Below, piece after piece: positions 19,228-27,129 of a stretch of DNA of 34,028 nt. A program made the position numbers and the translations under genes. Location of the stretch: contig JACCWL010000090.1 in the NCBI GenBank assembly GCA_013697645.1, positions 1-34,028 of the forward strand, written 5' to 3'. The notes below the pieces were generated by a model. It had not been told where the DNA came from. It worked only from the letters and a program-made list of their open reading frames with translations, and did no database searches. Origin of the DNA: Tatlockia sp. (GTDB lineage: Bacteria; Pseudomonadota; Gammaproteobacteria; Legionellales; Legionellaceae). The stretch's first letter is position 1, and each line of letters opens with the position of its first letter.

Positions 19228-20232
19228 GTGGGAGGACGGCGGCGATTTAAATCAGTCTTGCTTTATTGTCTGCTGATAGTTTTTATCGCCTTATCATTTT
19301 TCGGCTATGAAATTTACAAACTAGCAGCTAGACCATTGCTGGTCGAATCTGCTGCTCCAGTTACAATTATTATTGACAAAAATGCTTCAGCTTCATCTTT
19401 CACCAAAATACTTAAAGAGAAGCATCTAATCAATTCCAGCCGTTTATTTCTTATGTTTATTCGATTACAAGGTTTAACTAATCGTTTAAAAGCTGGAATT
19501 TACCAATTAAAACCTGGTGAAACAGCCCACCAACTTCTTCGTAAAGTTGAATCAGGACAAGTAATGGTTCAATCATTTAGGATTACGGAAGGGTCTACTT
19601 TGAATCAAGTTAAATCAAACCTTCAAAGTGCTCCCTATTTAGAATACAGCTCTAATGATTGGCAGGAACTCTTAGCTAATAATAAAAATGTTGAGGGTCT
19701 ATTACTCGCTGATACTTACAATTACAACGCTGGCTCTGAAGCAAAATACGTGTTGCGCTTAGCTAACCGAAAACTGCAAGAATATCTGGCAACAAGCTGG
19801 CAAAATCGCAGCCCTGATTTACCCTATAACACTTCTTATGAACTATTGATTGCTGCTTCAATTCTTGAAAAAGAAACCTCATTAGCAGCGGAAAGAAAAA
19901 TTATATCAGGGGTTATTGTTAATCGTATTAAGAAAAACATGCCTCTGCAAATGGATCCAACTGTCATTTATGCCTTAGGACAAAATTATACAGGAAAGTT
20001 AAGTCATGAAGACATGAGCATTAATTCGCCCTATAACACCTATAACCATCGTGGATTACCACCAACACCTATTGCGATGGTTGGTAAAAGCGCCATTGAT
20101 GCTGCTGCACATCCGAGTCCTAGTACTTATCTTTATTTTGTGGCAAAAGGGGATGGTTCGCACCAATTTTCCACCACTTATGAGGAACAAAAAGAAGCTA
20201 TTTCACGATATCTGACTAAGAGGCCAAAATGA
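19228..20232 (+). CDS. mltG: MltG, endolytic murein transglycosylase
   Basis: MltG (YceG) cuts nascent glycan strands at the inner membrane and is thought to end strand synthesis. The protein has 334 residues (E. coli 340). An N-terminal membrane segment lies at about residues 9-30, then a LysM-like region, then the catalytic domain with ASILEKET, where E214 aligns with catalytic Glu218 of E. coli. LQMDPTVIYALG, YNTYNHRGLPPTPI and the C-terminal YLYFVAKGDGSHQFS are family blocks. The start is GTG 19228, directly after fabF; an overlapping ATG at 19226 is in another frame. The stop overlaps the tmk start. Confidence 0.95.
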   Translation: MGGRRRFKSVLLYCLLIVFIALSFFGYEIYKLAARPLLVESAAPVTIIIDKNASASSFTKILKEKHLINSSRLFLMFIRLQGLTNRLKAGIYQLKPGETAHQLLRKVESGQVMVQSFRITEGSTLNQVKSNLQSAPYLEYSSNDWQELLANNKNVEGLLLADTYNYNAGSEAKYVLRLANRKLQEYLATSWQNRSPDLPYNTSYELLIAASILEKETSLAAERKIISGVIVNRIKKNMPLQMDPTVIYALGQNYTGKLSHEDMSINSPYNTYNHRGLPPTPIAMVGKSAIDAAAHPSPSTYLYFVAKGDGSHQFSTTYEEQKEAISRYLTKRPK

Positions 20233-20870
20233 AGGAACGCGGACGCTTTATCGTAGTCGAAGGGATTGAAGGCGCGGGTAAATCAACAGCAATCGAAACG
20301 ATAAAGAGCAGTTTAGTTGATGTTGCTCATGAGCTTATCTTAACAAGAGAACCTGGCGGAACACGCTTAGGCGAGAGTATACGAAGTTTACTTATAGATA
20401 AAATTGAGGGGGAAACCCTAGACGATCGAAGTGAATTATTGCTGTTTTATGCGGCAAGAATACAGCTAGTTGAAGAAGTTATCCGCCCGGCTCTTAAGAG
20501 AGGCGCTTGGGTACTGGCAGATAGGTTTGAATTATCTACCTTTGCCTACCAAGGCTGGGGCAGGGGGCTCGATGTTAATATGATTAGCCAATTATCCACT
20601 TTTGGTTTGAAAGAACTTAAACCCGATTTAATTTTCTATTTAGATATTGATCCTGAAAAAGGTCTTCTTCGCGTAAAAAATCGTGGAGAAACAGATAGAA
20701 TTGAGCAGGAATCAGTTCCCTTTTTCAACAAAGTTCGTCAAGGTTATCTTACGATGATCCAATCAATGAATAATGTGGTAACTATCGATGCTAGCCATGA
20801 CCTTGCTCCGGTGAAAGAATCGATAGTGACTCAACTGAAACGATTTATAAGAGATCATGCAAACGCTTAA
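20229..20870 (+). CDS. tmk: Thymidylate kinase
   Basis: Tmk phosphorylates dTMP to dTDP. The protein has 213 residues, the same as E. coli. The P-loop GIEGAGKST is at residues 12-20, the DRF motif at 98-100, and the sequence after it (ELSTFAYQGWGRGL) contains the dTMP-binding residues. A lid-like arginine region (VKNRGETDRIEQE) follows. It overlaps mltG by four bases and holB by 14 bases, so mltG-tmk-holB form one tightly coupled unit. Confidence 0.97.
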   Translation: MKERGRFIVVEGIEGAGKSTAIETIKSSLVDVAHELILTREPGGTRLGESIRSLLIDKIEGETLDDRSELLLFYAARIQLVEEVIRPALKRGAWVLADRFELSTFAYQGWGRGLDVNMISQLSTFGLKELKPDLIFYLDIDPEKGLLRVKNRGETDRIEQESVPFFNKVRQGYLTMIQSMNNVVTIDASHDLAPVKESIVTQLKRFIRDHANA

Positions 20871-21762
20871 TGAAAGAGAATTAAACAGCCAGTTATGGCA
20901 ACGTTTCCAAACAACCAATGCCAAGCAACGATTGCCGCAGGCTCTGCTACTAATTGGTTCTGAAACTGCCAATCTTGTTAATTTTTGCTACGCAATGGCT
21001 GCTACCTTGGTCTGCACGGATGAAAACAAACCATGCAATCTCTGCAAGCCATGCCGTCTAATTAATCAATCCGAGCATCCCGACATAAATTATCTTGCGC
21101 CAGATGAATCAGGGATAATCAAAATTGAAAATATTCGTGCTTTACACAGTCTCGCTTTTAGATCACCGCAATTGGGCGACGAACGCATTTTTATTATCTA
21201 TCAAATAGAAAAAATGAACGTTGCTGCAGCCAATGCTTTACTAAAACTTCTTGAAGAACCTCCGTCTTGCGTTCGCTTCCTGTTGGTTGCTGAACAAATT
21301 TTAAGTGTGCCTGCAACAATAGTTAGCCGTTGTCAGCTTTGGCGCTATAGCCAGACTGAGAACTTGAATAGTGATTTTTTAACTCTGGCGCAAAACCATA
21401 AAACTGACAGCGGCCGAGGATTATTATTTCAGCAATTACCGATGATTATCGAAGGGTTAGCAGAGCTTAAATCCAATAAAATTTCTAGTTTCTCTCTGGC
21501 AGCAAAATGGTCAAGTTACGAATTTAAACATTTAATCTGGCTACTTTATTTAATCAACAGTCAACTCATTAATTATAAGTTTAACAGCTCTTGCAGCAAA
21601 GAAATTTGGACTGAACCATTAGCTAGCATTGCAGAAAAGTTTAAGCCTCATCATTTATATAGTCAGCTGGATCAATTGAATAATATTAGCAAAAAATTGC
21701 AACGAAATATCAATATGAATCAGTTGCTAGTACTGGAAAATCTACTGCTAGGTTACATTTAG
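20857..21762 (+). CDS. holB: DNA polymerase III delta-prime subunit
   Basis: Delta-prime is part of the clamp loader that places the beta clamp on DNA. The protein has 301 residues (E. coli 334). As expected for delta-prime, the P-loop is degenerate (LLIGSETANLV). A zinc module is formed by C53, C60, C63 and C66 (CNLCKPCRL), and the SRC motif is at 157-159, which supplies the arginine finger to the neighbouring ATPase. AAANALLKLLEEPP is highly conserved. It starts inside tmk. The C-terminal third diverges from E. coli. It is followed by a 393-bp gap before tatD. Confidence 0.93.
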   Translation: MQTLNERELNSQLWQRFQTTNAKQRLPQALLLIGSETANLVNFCYAMAATLVCTDENKPCNLCKPCRLINQSEHPDINYLAPDESGIIKIENIRALHSLAFRSPQLGDERIFIIYQIEKMNVAAANALLKLLEEPPSCVRFLLVAEQILSVPATIVSRCQLWRYSQTENLNSDFLTLAQNHKTDSGRGLLFQQLPMIIEGLAELKSNKISSFSLAAKWSSYEFKHLIWLLYLINSQLINYKFNSSCSKEIWTEPLASIAEKFKPHHLYSQLDQLNNISKKLQRNINMNQLLVLENLLLGYI

Positions 21763-22155
21763 AGCCAGACCCAAAGAGAAAAGCGAGCCAGGGATGAGGG
21801 GAACCCAGATAGGGCCCATCCTAACTCTATAAAAGTTCAAGAAGAGCATTGCATAAAATTACTCTGGGCCGGATTTGTATTAATTCAAAAAGGTTTCCTA
21901 TAAATAAGAGAAGATGACGTGAGGGATATTTCAATAATAGTGATATGGACACCAACTCCACTATGGTGTCTCTGTGTCTTGTTAGTTAATCAAGTAGATA
22001 AAGCAACAACCACTAAATAAACCAACGAAAGGAAGTTTGAACGTAGGTCTGGCCCAATATTAGCGTGAAACTAACCGAAAGCTTAGAACATGCTGAATAA
22101 TCTTAAGTGAAATGCTAAAATCCCATCATCCTAAATAAAAGGAAAGATAAAAATC
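21763..22155. other. 393-bp non-coding gap between holB and tatD
   Basis: No convincing gene is seen on either strand. The first 70 bases are locally GC-rich, with the partial inverted pair GGATG / CATCC around 21792-21822. A hairpin GACACCA...TGGTGTC lies at about 21958-21980. One frame stays open for about 46 codons after holB but has no good start and no recognisable product. In Pseudomonas aeruginosa pilZ sits exactly here and is about this length; nothing PilZ-like can be read. The tatD ribosome binding site (AAGGAAAG) is at the right end. Confidence 0.5.
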
Positions 22156-22953
22156 ATGCTCGTTGACTCGCATTGCCATCTGAATTTTATTGATCTAACT
22201 GAATTTAACAATGATTTGGATCAAGTTATTGCCAAAGCTTCGGAAAATGGTGTCGAGCATTTTCTCTGCGTTTGTGTTGATTTAGATGATTTTCCACGAC
22301 TTTGTGAAATTGCCGCAGCTTACCCAAATATCTCTATTTCAGTTGGCCTCCATCCCAACTCCGAAATAGCGGTAGAGCCTAGCGCTTCTCAACTGGTTGA
22401 TTTAGCAAAACACCCGCTATGCATTGCAATAGGTGAAACAGGTTTAGATTATTTCCGAACAGAAACGAGTCAAGCGCAAGAACAACAAAGAGAACGTTTC
22501 CGCGCGCATATTCATGCTGCACGCCAGTCAGTAAAACCCTTGATTATCCATACCAGGCAAGCTGCTGAAGATACTTTATTGTTAATGGATGAAGAAAAGG
22601 CCAATGAAATCGGTGGTGTTATGCATTGTTTTTCAGAGAGCTGGGATATAGCAAAACGAGCTCTAGACATGAATTTTTATATTTCTTTATCAGGTATTGT
22701 TACCTTCAAAAACGCAACGGCTATACACGAGCTAGCCAAAAAAATTCCTAAGGACCGCCTTTTAATTGAAACTGATTCCCCTTATCTTGCCCCTGTTCCT
22801 TATCGCGGCAAACAAAATCATCCTGCACTAGTTAAGTATGTAGCTTTAACTTTAAGTGAATTACGCGAAGTCCGCTATGAAGAAATCGCAAAGCAAACCA
22901 CTGAAAATTTTTATCGCTGCTTTAGGCTAAATCGGAATAAAAAGGCAGTGTAA
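22156..22953 (+). CDS. tatD: TatD-family metal-dependent hydrolase (DNase)
   Basis: TatD-type proteins are metal-dependent 3'-5' exonucleases implicated in DNA repair and clearance. The protein has 265 residues, the usual length. Metal ligands of the TIM-barrel amidohydrolase fold are all present: H6 and H8 (DSHCHLN), E94 (IGETGLDY), H132 (IIHTRQA), H157 (MHCFSE) and D207 (IETDSPYLAP). The position after holB favours the YcfH-like orthologue found in this operon in E. coli. A short GGGA...TCCC hairpin (22995-23006) follows but lacks a U-run. Confidence 0.93.
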   Translation: MLVDSHCHLNFIDLTEFNNDLDQVIAKASENGVEHFLCVCVDLDDFPRLCEIAAAYPNISISVGLHPNSEIAVEPSASQLVDLAKHPLCIAIGETGLDYFRTETSQAQEQQRERFRAHIHAARQSVKPLIIHTRQAAEDTLLLMDEEKANEIGGVMHCFSESWDIAKRALDMNFYISLSGIVTFKNATAIHELAKKIPKDRLLIETDSPYLAPVPYRGKQNHPALVKYVALTLSELREVRYEEIAKQTTENFYRCFRLNRNKKAV

Positions 22954-23088
22954 ACTCTAGAGGCTGGTAACCTTTTATAAGACGCCAACTTACCGGGATT
23001 TATCCCATATAAAATTCTAAATGTCTGAATTAAATATATAATTCTTAAAAAAAAAAAATTTTGTAAACTATCGTCATAAAAAAAATTC

Positions 23089-23119
23089 CAAATATACCTT
23101 GCATAACAAAGTATATTTG
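23089..23119. promoter_or_regulatory. Candidate PadR operator (perfect 9-bp inverted repeat)
   Basis: CAAATATAC (23089-23097) and GTATATTTG (23111-23119) are perfect inverted copies separated by 13 bases, ending six bases before the likely padR start at 23126. The left arm overlaps a possible -10 box (TATACC, 23093-23098), which has TCGTCA 16 bases upstream. PadR proteins bind as dimers to inverted repeats and commonly repress their own genes, so autoregulation is a reasonable inference; the family link is by position, not by a known consensus. Confidence 0.6.
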
Positions 23120-23125
23120 ATTAAC

Positions 23126-23458
23126 ATGGCTTCTATGAATACTACAACACAAATATCAACATCGATTCGTAAAGGTATTTTGGAATTTTTTATTCTCGCA
23201 ACATTAAAAAATGAACCGAAATATCCACGGGAAATAATTGAGGAACTCAATGACTATGGCTTAAGTCTGGTCGAAGGAACTCTCTATCCACTCTTTTTAC
23301 GACTTCATAAAAATGAACTCGTACAATATGAATGGATTGAGGCGGCAGGACATCCGCGCAAGTATTACACCTTATCAAATAAAGGCATTGAGGCCTTAGA
23401 ACAATATGAAAAGGAGTGGGAATCATTACATACTATATTAACGAGAATTAGAGGGTAA
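23126..23458 (+). CDS. PadR-family transcriptional regulator
   Basis: This 110-residue winged-helix protein matches the compact PadR group. IRKGILEFFILATLKNEPKYPREIIEEL forms the recognition region start, VEGTLYPLFLRLHKNELVQYEW is the hallmark PadR stretch with GTLYP, and GHPRKYYTLSNKGIEAL forms the wing. PadR regulators respond to phenolics, drugs or envelope stress. Start ATG 23126 or 23135 is preferred; an in-frame TTG at 23099 would sit within the candidate operator and promoter. The gene is one base from the PspC-domain gene, a pairing seen in many bacteria, where PadR controls the membrane partner. Confidence 0.9.
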   Translation: MASMNTTTQISTSIRKGILEFFILATLKNEPKYPREIIEELNDYGLSLVEGTLYPLFLRLHKNELVQYEWIEAAGHPRKYYTLSNKGIEALEQYEKEWESLHTILTRIRG

Positions 23459-23459
23459 A

Positions 23460-24101
23460 ATGAAAAACATTAATCTTTTAGAGCATATCTATGTTTGTAC
23501 CGATGAGGCGGCTATAAAATTAGAAAATTATCTTAATCAAATTTATGATAAATTTCAGAACGAGCCCGAAATAATCAGAGATATTGAGCTGGGTTTAATT
23601 GAACAATTAGACTTAATTTTAACAGAAAAAACTGAAAAACAAGTGACCCCAGTTGATATCGATTTTTTGATACAGAAAATGGGAGATGTTCAACTTTTAG
23701 ATAATCCCCTTACTCCCACTGAACCGCATCTTGGAAGCCAAAACTTATATCGAGATATTGAAAATCGAGTCGTTGCAGGAGTTTGTGCTGGCATTGCTGC
23801 TTATTTTAACTTATCTGCTTGGCTTGTGCGGTTTATATTTATTATCTGCTTTTTTACGCCTATACCCGTAGTTATTCCTTATATATTAATGTGGTATTTA
23901 CTCCCACCTGCAGTGACCAAATCAGAAAAACTCAATATGCGAGGGATTCCAGTAAGCATCAATTCAATTGTCAATAATGGTCAATATGCAAGAAAGAGAA
24001 TACTTCATCTAACCAAATTAACAGTCATTGCCTGCGCGGCCTTAGTTTGTATCATCGCCTCAATTGCTTTTGTTTGGGCTATTTTCCATAGGGTATTTTA
24101 A
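23460..24101 (+). CDS. PspC-domain membrane protein with N-terminal helical region
   Basis: The protein has 213 residues. The N-terminal 90 residues are a soluble helical region similar in outline to the HAAS/DUF1700 modules that pair with PadR. The PspC domain covers about residues 94-152 (LYRDIENRVVAGVCAGIAAYFNL, then FIFIICFFTPIPVVIPYILMWYLLPP) with a membrane segment at about 122-148; a second hydrophobic helix lies near 184-208. PspC proteins sense or respond to envelope stress. The ATG follows the padR stop by one base, with AGAGGG as ribosome binding site, so the two are one operon. No other Psp gene is visible here. Confidence 0.85.
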   Translation: MKNINLLEHIYVCTDEAAIKLENYLNQIYDKFQNEPEIIRDIELGLIEQLDLILTEKTEKQVTPVDIDFLIQKMGDVQLLDNPLTPTEPHLGSQNLYRDIENRVVAGVCAGIAAYFNLSAWLVRFIFIICFFTPIPVVIPYILMWYLLPPAVTKSEKLNMRGIPVSINSIVNNGQYARKRILHLTKLTVIACAALVCIIASIAFVWAIFHRVF

Positions 24102-24189
24102 TTTCACACTCTAAAGCTTTTAGTAGTTTTTTTTCAAATAAATAATCCTAATCCAATTAATTGAATTTTTAAATTTCATGGAGTTTTTT

Positions 24190-25428
24190 ATGCTAGCTTC
24201 TCAGGCCTTTCATTTGGTATCCGATTTTATTATAAAGTGGGTGAATATCATTTTTAGCCTTGGTTATCCTGAGCTAAAGAATTCACATGGCTTTTTACCC
24301 ATCTCTTTATTTTGGTTAGGCCAATTAGCCACATATACTATTGGTTATCCTTTAGGATTTATTTTTGGTGGGTTAGCTGCTTGTATGGTTGTTTTTATCA
24401 ACCTTTTTAGAACTGAAAAGGGGAATAATAGACTAAGTCAATCTGGCCAAATAGAAAAAGATAATTTCCAAGAGTTAAATAACTCTTTACCCACCGATAG
24501 AAGCCACGATTTAACTACCAAAGCTAAAACTGTTCAAACTTTGATTTGTTCTAAAAGCGAAAAAGAACAATCGCTTGATATGCATGCAATCGAGCTTGTT
24601 AACTGCAATAAAAGGAAAGATCAATTAATCGATAAAATTAGTAAAGTAGGGCAAGTCATCGAAACAGAAATTGCTTTTTTAAATTCTTCCTGCACAGTGT
24701 ATGAGAACCAGCTAAAGAAATATCATGATCTGAATGCAACATTACGCTCTAAAACTTATCTTGCAGAAAACGCTAAGAAATTCTCTCATAATCAAATTAA
24801 TACAACCTTAGTACCTAGTTGTTTTCTCATTAAATTAGGTAAAATAAATACGTACAAAACAACCTTAGCCCCTCTCAGTCAATCGATACCGGTTTATGTT
24901 CCCGATGAAGCACAGAGAAATTTAGCGAAAAAAGAATGCGAATCGCTCAACAAGGAGATCAAGGAATTGGGTACTGTATCACATAATAAGCCAATTCAAT
25001 TTAGTAAGAGAGAGTCATTAGGAAGCATAAGTGATGACCTTAAAACTCTACAATCTTTAGTTAAGTATGCGAAAAATGAAATCGCATTATCCCACGGAAT
25101 TAAGGGATATAAAGAATATTTAAAAAAACTAGACTCCCTTTTATTTAAAGGTACCCAATATAATAAAATTAACTACCTCCCTATTTGTGATTATTCTGAA
25201 CTTATGTTTGCGTCACTAATGGTTAACCAATTAACTAAAGGAAATGATTTTTTCAAAAACCTGCCGAGAGAATTAAATGAGAAAATAATCTTTCATGCGG
25301 TAAGCGACCCCTCATTTTCAGAGAAGGATGCAAAGAAAATATCGAATACATTTACTAATTTTTTTAAGTGTAAAGAGAAACAAAACTTTATAGATACAAG
25401 TGCCAATACGTTATCATTAACCTATTAG
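24190..25428 (+). CDS. Uncharacterised membrane/coiled-coil protein with F-box-like segment
   Basis: No family is recognised with certainty. The 412-residue protein has one or two hydrophobic segments near the N-terminus (about 8-26 and 35-73), a long charged helical region predicted as coiled coil (about 125-195), and a polar lysine-rich remainder. Near the C-terminus, residues about 357-372 read NLPRELNEKIIFHAVS, which resembles the start of an F-box (LPxEL...I). F-box proteins are known among Legionella effectors, so an effector role is possible but is inference only. ATG 24190 is preferred to ATG 24178 because GGAG (24180-24183) sits six bases before it. It has no close operon partner. 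Confidence 0.75.
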   Translation: MLASQAFHLVSDFIIKWVNIIFSLGYPELKNSHGFLPISLFWLGQLATYTIGYPLGFIFGGLAACMVVFINLFRTEKGNNRLSQSGQIEKDNFQELNNSLPTDRSHDLTTKAKTVQTLICSKSEKEQSLDMHAIELVNCNKRKDQLIDKISKVGQVIETEIAFLNSSCTVYENQLKKYHDLNATLRSKTYLAENAKKFSHNQINTTLVPSCFLIKLGKINTYKTTLAPLSQSIPVYVPDEAQRNLAKKECESLNKEIKELGTVSHNKPIQFSKRESLGSISDDLKTLQSLVKYAKNEIALSHGIKGYKEYLKKLDSLLFKGTQYNKINYLPICDYSELMFASLMVNQLTKGNDFFKNLPRELNEKIIFHAVSDPSFSEKDAKKISNTFTNFFKCKEKQNFIDTSANTLSLTY

Positions 25429-25862
25429 TACTCAATTTCTCCCCTAAGAAATCTGAATTGAATAAGTGAAAGAAAAACTTTCAATAGTGAACATGAAAAA
25501 AATAATGAACAACAAAAGGGGATACTCATAGGGATAAAACTCTCCAGCCACGTGTCGGTATGCTAACACACGAAGTGGTTATGCTTATTGAGTGAGAATT
25601 CAAATACAATTTAAGTTTCAAACGTTAATCCTATTAGCTTTAGTAGGGTGAATAAGTACCCGATTATGGCTTACGAGGGGAGAATCATTCTTTTAAAAAC
25701 CTTCAAGGCAGACCAGTATAAATCTAGGAAATATGTCGATTCTTATTAAAACGGAATGCCACATTTTTAAAAAATATAGACTCATTATAGAGGGCCTGGT
25801 TACAATATGGCCTCACCCAGCGTTTCACATAAGAAACTGGCATTAATTTAAGAGACATTAAT
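25429..25862. other. 434-bp intergenic region without a recognisable gene
   Basis: Nothing coding is convincing on either strand. A hairpin with CCAC/GTGG and GTGT/ACAC arms (about 25548-25578, small bulge) and short inverted pairs such as CCTA...TAGG are present. The region is AT-rich and separates two orphan genes; it may hold a promoter for the downstream gene. Confidence 0.4.
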
Positions 25863-26309
25863 ATGAAAATGAAAATTTGCGATGAACAACGTAATGCCGC
25901 ATCATTATATTGGACCCAAGTTTTAACAAGAGAACTTAATCCCCAATCTTTGATAGACAGTACAAAAAAACTACCTTCTTTTATGGCATCCATGGAAAAT
26001 GTAAATAGAATGGTAATTTTTCAAAAATTGGAAACAGAAAATCCACTATGGCCAACGTCATTCTTGATGATTTTAGATGAAATATTACGAGACTCTGATG
26101 TGTCAACAATCTTAAGACTTGAATACAAACCTCAAGGTTTATTGAAAGAAGCTGCAAAAAAAGCAGGTATTCCAGAAGCATTATTCCCTTGCGGTAAACT
26201 ACTAATGACTTTCGATAATGAGGGTCATATTATAGTTGATGGTGAAAAAATAGACGCAAATAGTTTCATGGATAACGCGACGAAGGAAATGATTTCCTCA
26301 AAATTATAG
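25863..26309 (+). CDS. Hypothetical protein, 148 residues
   Basis: Not recognised. It is a soluble, apparently alpha/beta protein without signal peptide or membrane segment. Three features can be seen: NAASLYWTQVLTREL near the N-terminus, a helical middle (SFLMILDEILRDSDVSTILRLEY), and a C-terminal part with AAKKAGIPEALFPCGKLLMTF and IIVDGEKIDANSFMD, which reads like a compact beta-rich unit. Two cysteines (residues 6 and about 115) are not arranged as a motif. Start is ATG 25863, or ATG 25869 two codons in. Continuous codon use over 149 codons supports a real gene; a hairpin with a T-rich tail follows about 105 bp later. Confidence 0.65.
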   Translation: MKMKICDEQRNAASLYWTQVLTRELNPQSLIDSTKKLPSFMASMENVNRMVIFQKLETENPLWPTSFLMILDEILRDSDVSTILRLEYKPQGLLKEAAKKAGIPEALFPCGKLLMTFDNEGHIIVDGEKIDANSFMDNATKEMISSKL

Positions 26310-26415
26310 TTAAATGCAATGCCTAAGTATGAACACTCAAAGGCGTTGCCCTAGTTAAACGAAAAGGTAATATTAAGGCAGAAAGCCCCTCATTAAACTA
26401 GGAACGCAGATTAGC

Positions 26416-26431
26416 CCTAAGTTATCTTAGG
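26416..26431 (+). terminator. Possible terminator hairpin
   Basis: CCTAAG (26416-26421) pairs with CTTAGG (26426-26431) around TTAT. The T-rich stretch downstream is interrupted (CTTTGGCTTATCTTTTT), so termination would be weak. Confidence 0.35.
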
Positions 26432-26537
26432 CTTTGGCTTATCTTTTTGTACTTTTGCAATGTGAAGGGTTTTGTATGGAATCACATAAATAGGAAAAAC
26501 CTGAAAGGTAAAGCAAAAATTAATAGGAGTTTCTCAA

Positions 26538-26870
26538 ATGTCAGGTCACGTTTTTGTAGTTTCCGAATGGCAAGCCAAAGAAGGTTGTGAAGGGGAATTA
26601 TGGCAACATTTCAAAAAGTTGATGGCTTTGACTTCGGAAAAAGAACAGGGTTGCATAAGAGCACATGCAACCAGACAGATTCCTCATCCCGGTGCGGCAG
26701 GCAAATCAAACTATACAATTGTTTTGCTTCAAGAATATGTTGATTTAAAAGCTTTTGATATTCATTGTGCTTCTGACTATGTCAAAAAAGCTTTTAAAGA
26801 TTTGATTGAGAACCAAGAAACTAGTTTAATTGCAGATTGGCGATGTAGGCTATTTAGTGAAGAAGGATAA
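26538..26870 (+). CDS. ABM-domain protein (antibiotic biosynthesis monooxygenase-like)
   Basis: The 110-residue sequence fits the dimeric ferredoxin-like alpha/beta barrel of the ABM superfamily: HVFVVSEWQAKEGCEGELWQHFKKLMALTS as first strand and helix, then GCIRAHATRQI, and YTIVLLQEYVDLKAFDIHCASDYVKKAFKDL as the strand-helix with the usual His after the Asp. Members include quinol monooxygenases and haem-degrading enzymes as well as many of unknown role. No haem-binding residues can be assigned. An AGGAG ribosome binding site precedes ATG 26538. It stands alone, between two hairpins. Confidence 0.8.
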   Translation: MSGHVFVVSEWQAKEGCEGELWQHFKKLMALTSEKEQGCIRAHATRQIPHPGAAGKSNYTIVLLQEYVDLKAFDIHCASDYVKKAFKDLIENQETSLIADWRCRLFSEEG

Positions 26871-26911
26871 ACTCATGATCGAAGTTTGCAATAGATAGAT
26901 TTGGTTTGTCT

Positions 26912-26939
26912 AAATAATAAACCACCTATTATTTTTTTT
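26912..26939 (+). terminator. AT-only hairpin with T-run after the ABM gene
   Basis: AAATAATA (26912-26919) pairs with TATTATTT (26927-26934) around a seven-base loop, followed by five more T. The shape is terminator-like and it lies about 40 bp after the stop, but a stem of only A-T pairs is weak. Confidence 0.4.
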
Positions 26940-27129
26940 GTATCTTAGACCATAGACTATCATATAACCCTTTTTATCTTCAGGCAATTCAGCTCGGCGC
27001 AAAGCCACCATTTCTTCAAAGTAGTTGAGTGGCTAATCGACAATCCCAGTTGCAAGCAACCGGGCTAGGGAAACATATAAGAGAAATAACGTTTAATCGA
27101 AATGGGCAATGCTAGAGAGTGTTTGCTCT

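Noticed and set aside
21763-21905. A 46-codon open stretch after holB as a small gene
   Set aside because: No good start codon or ribosome binding site, and no recognisable product; probably chance in a gap.
23099-23125. Longer padR starting at TTG 23099
   Set aside because: It would start inside the inverted repeat and just after the likely -10 box, with no ribosome binding site.
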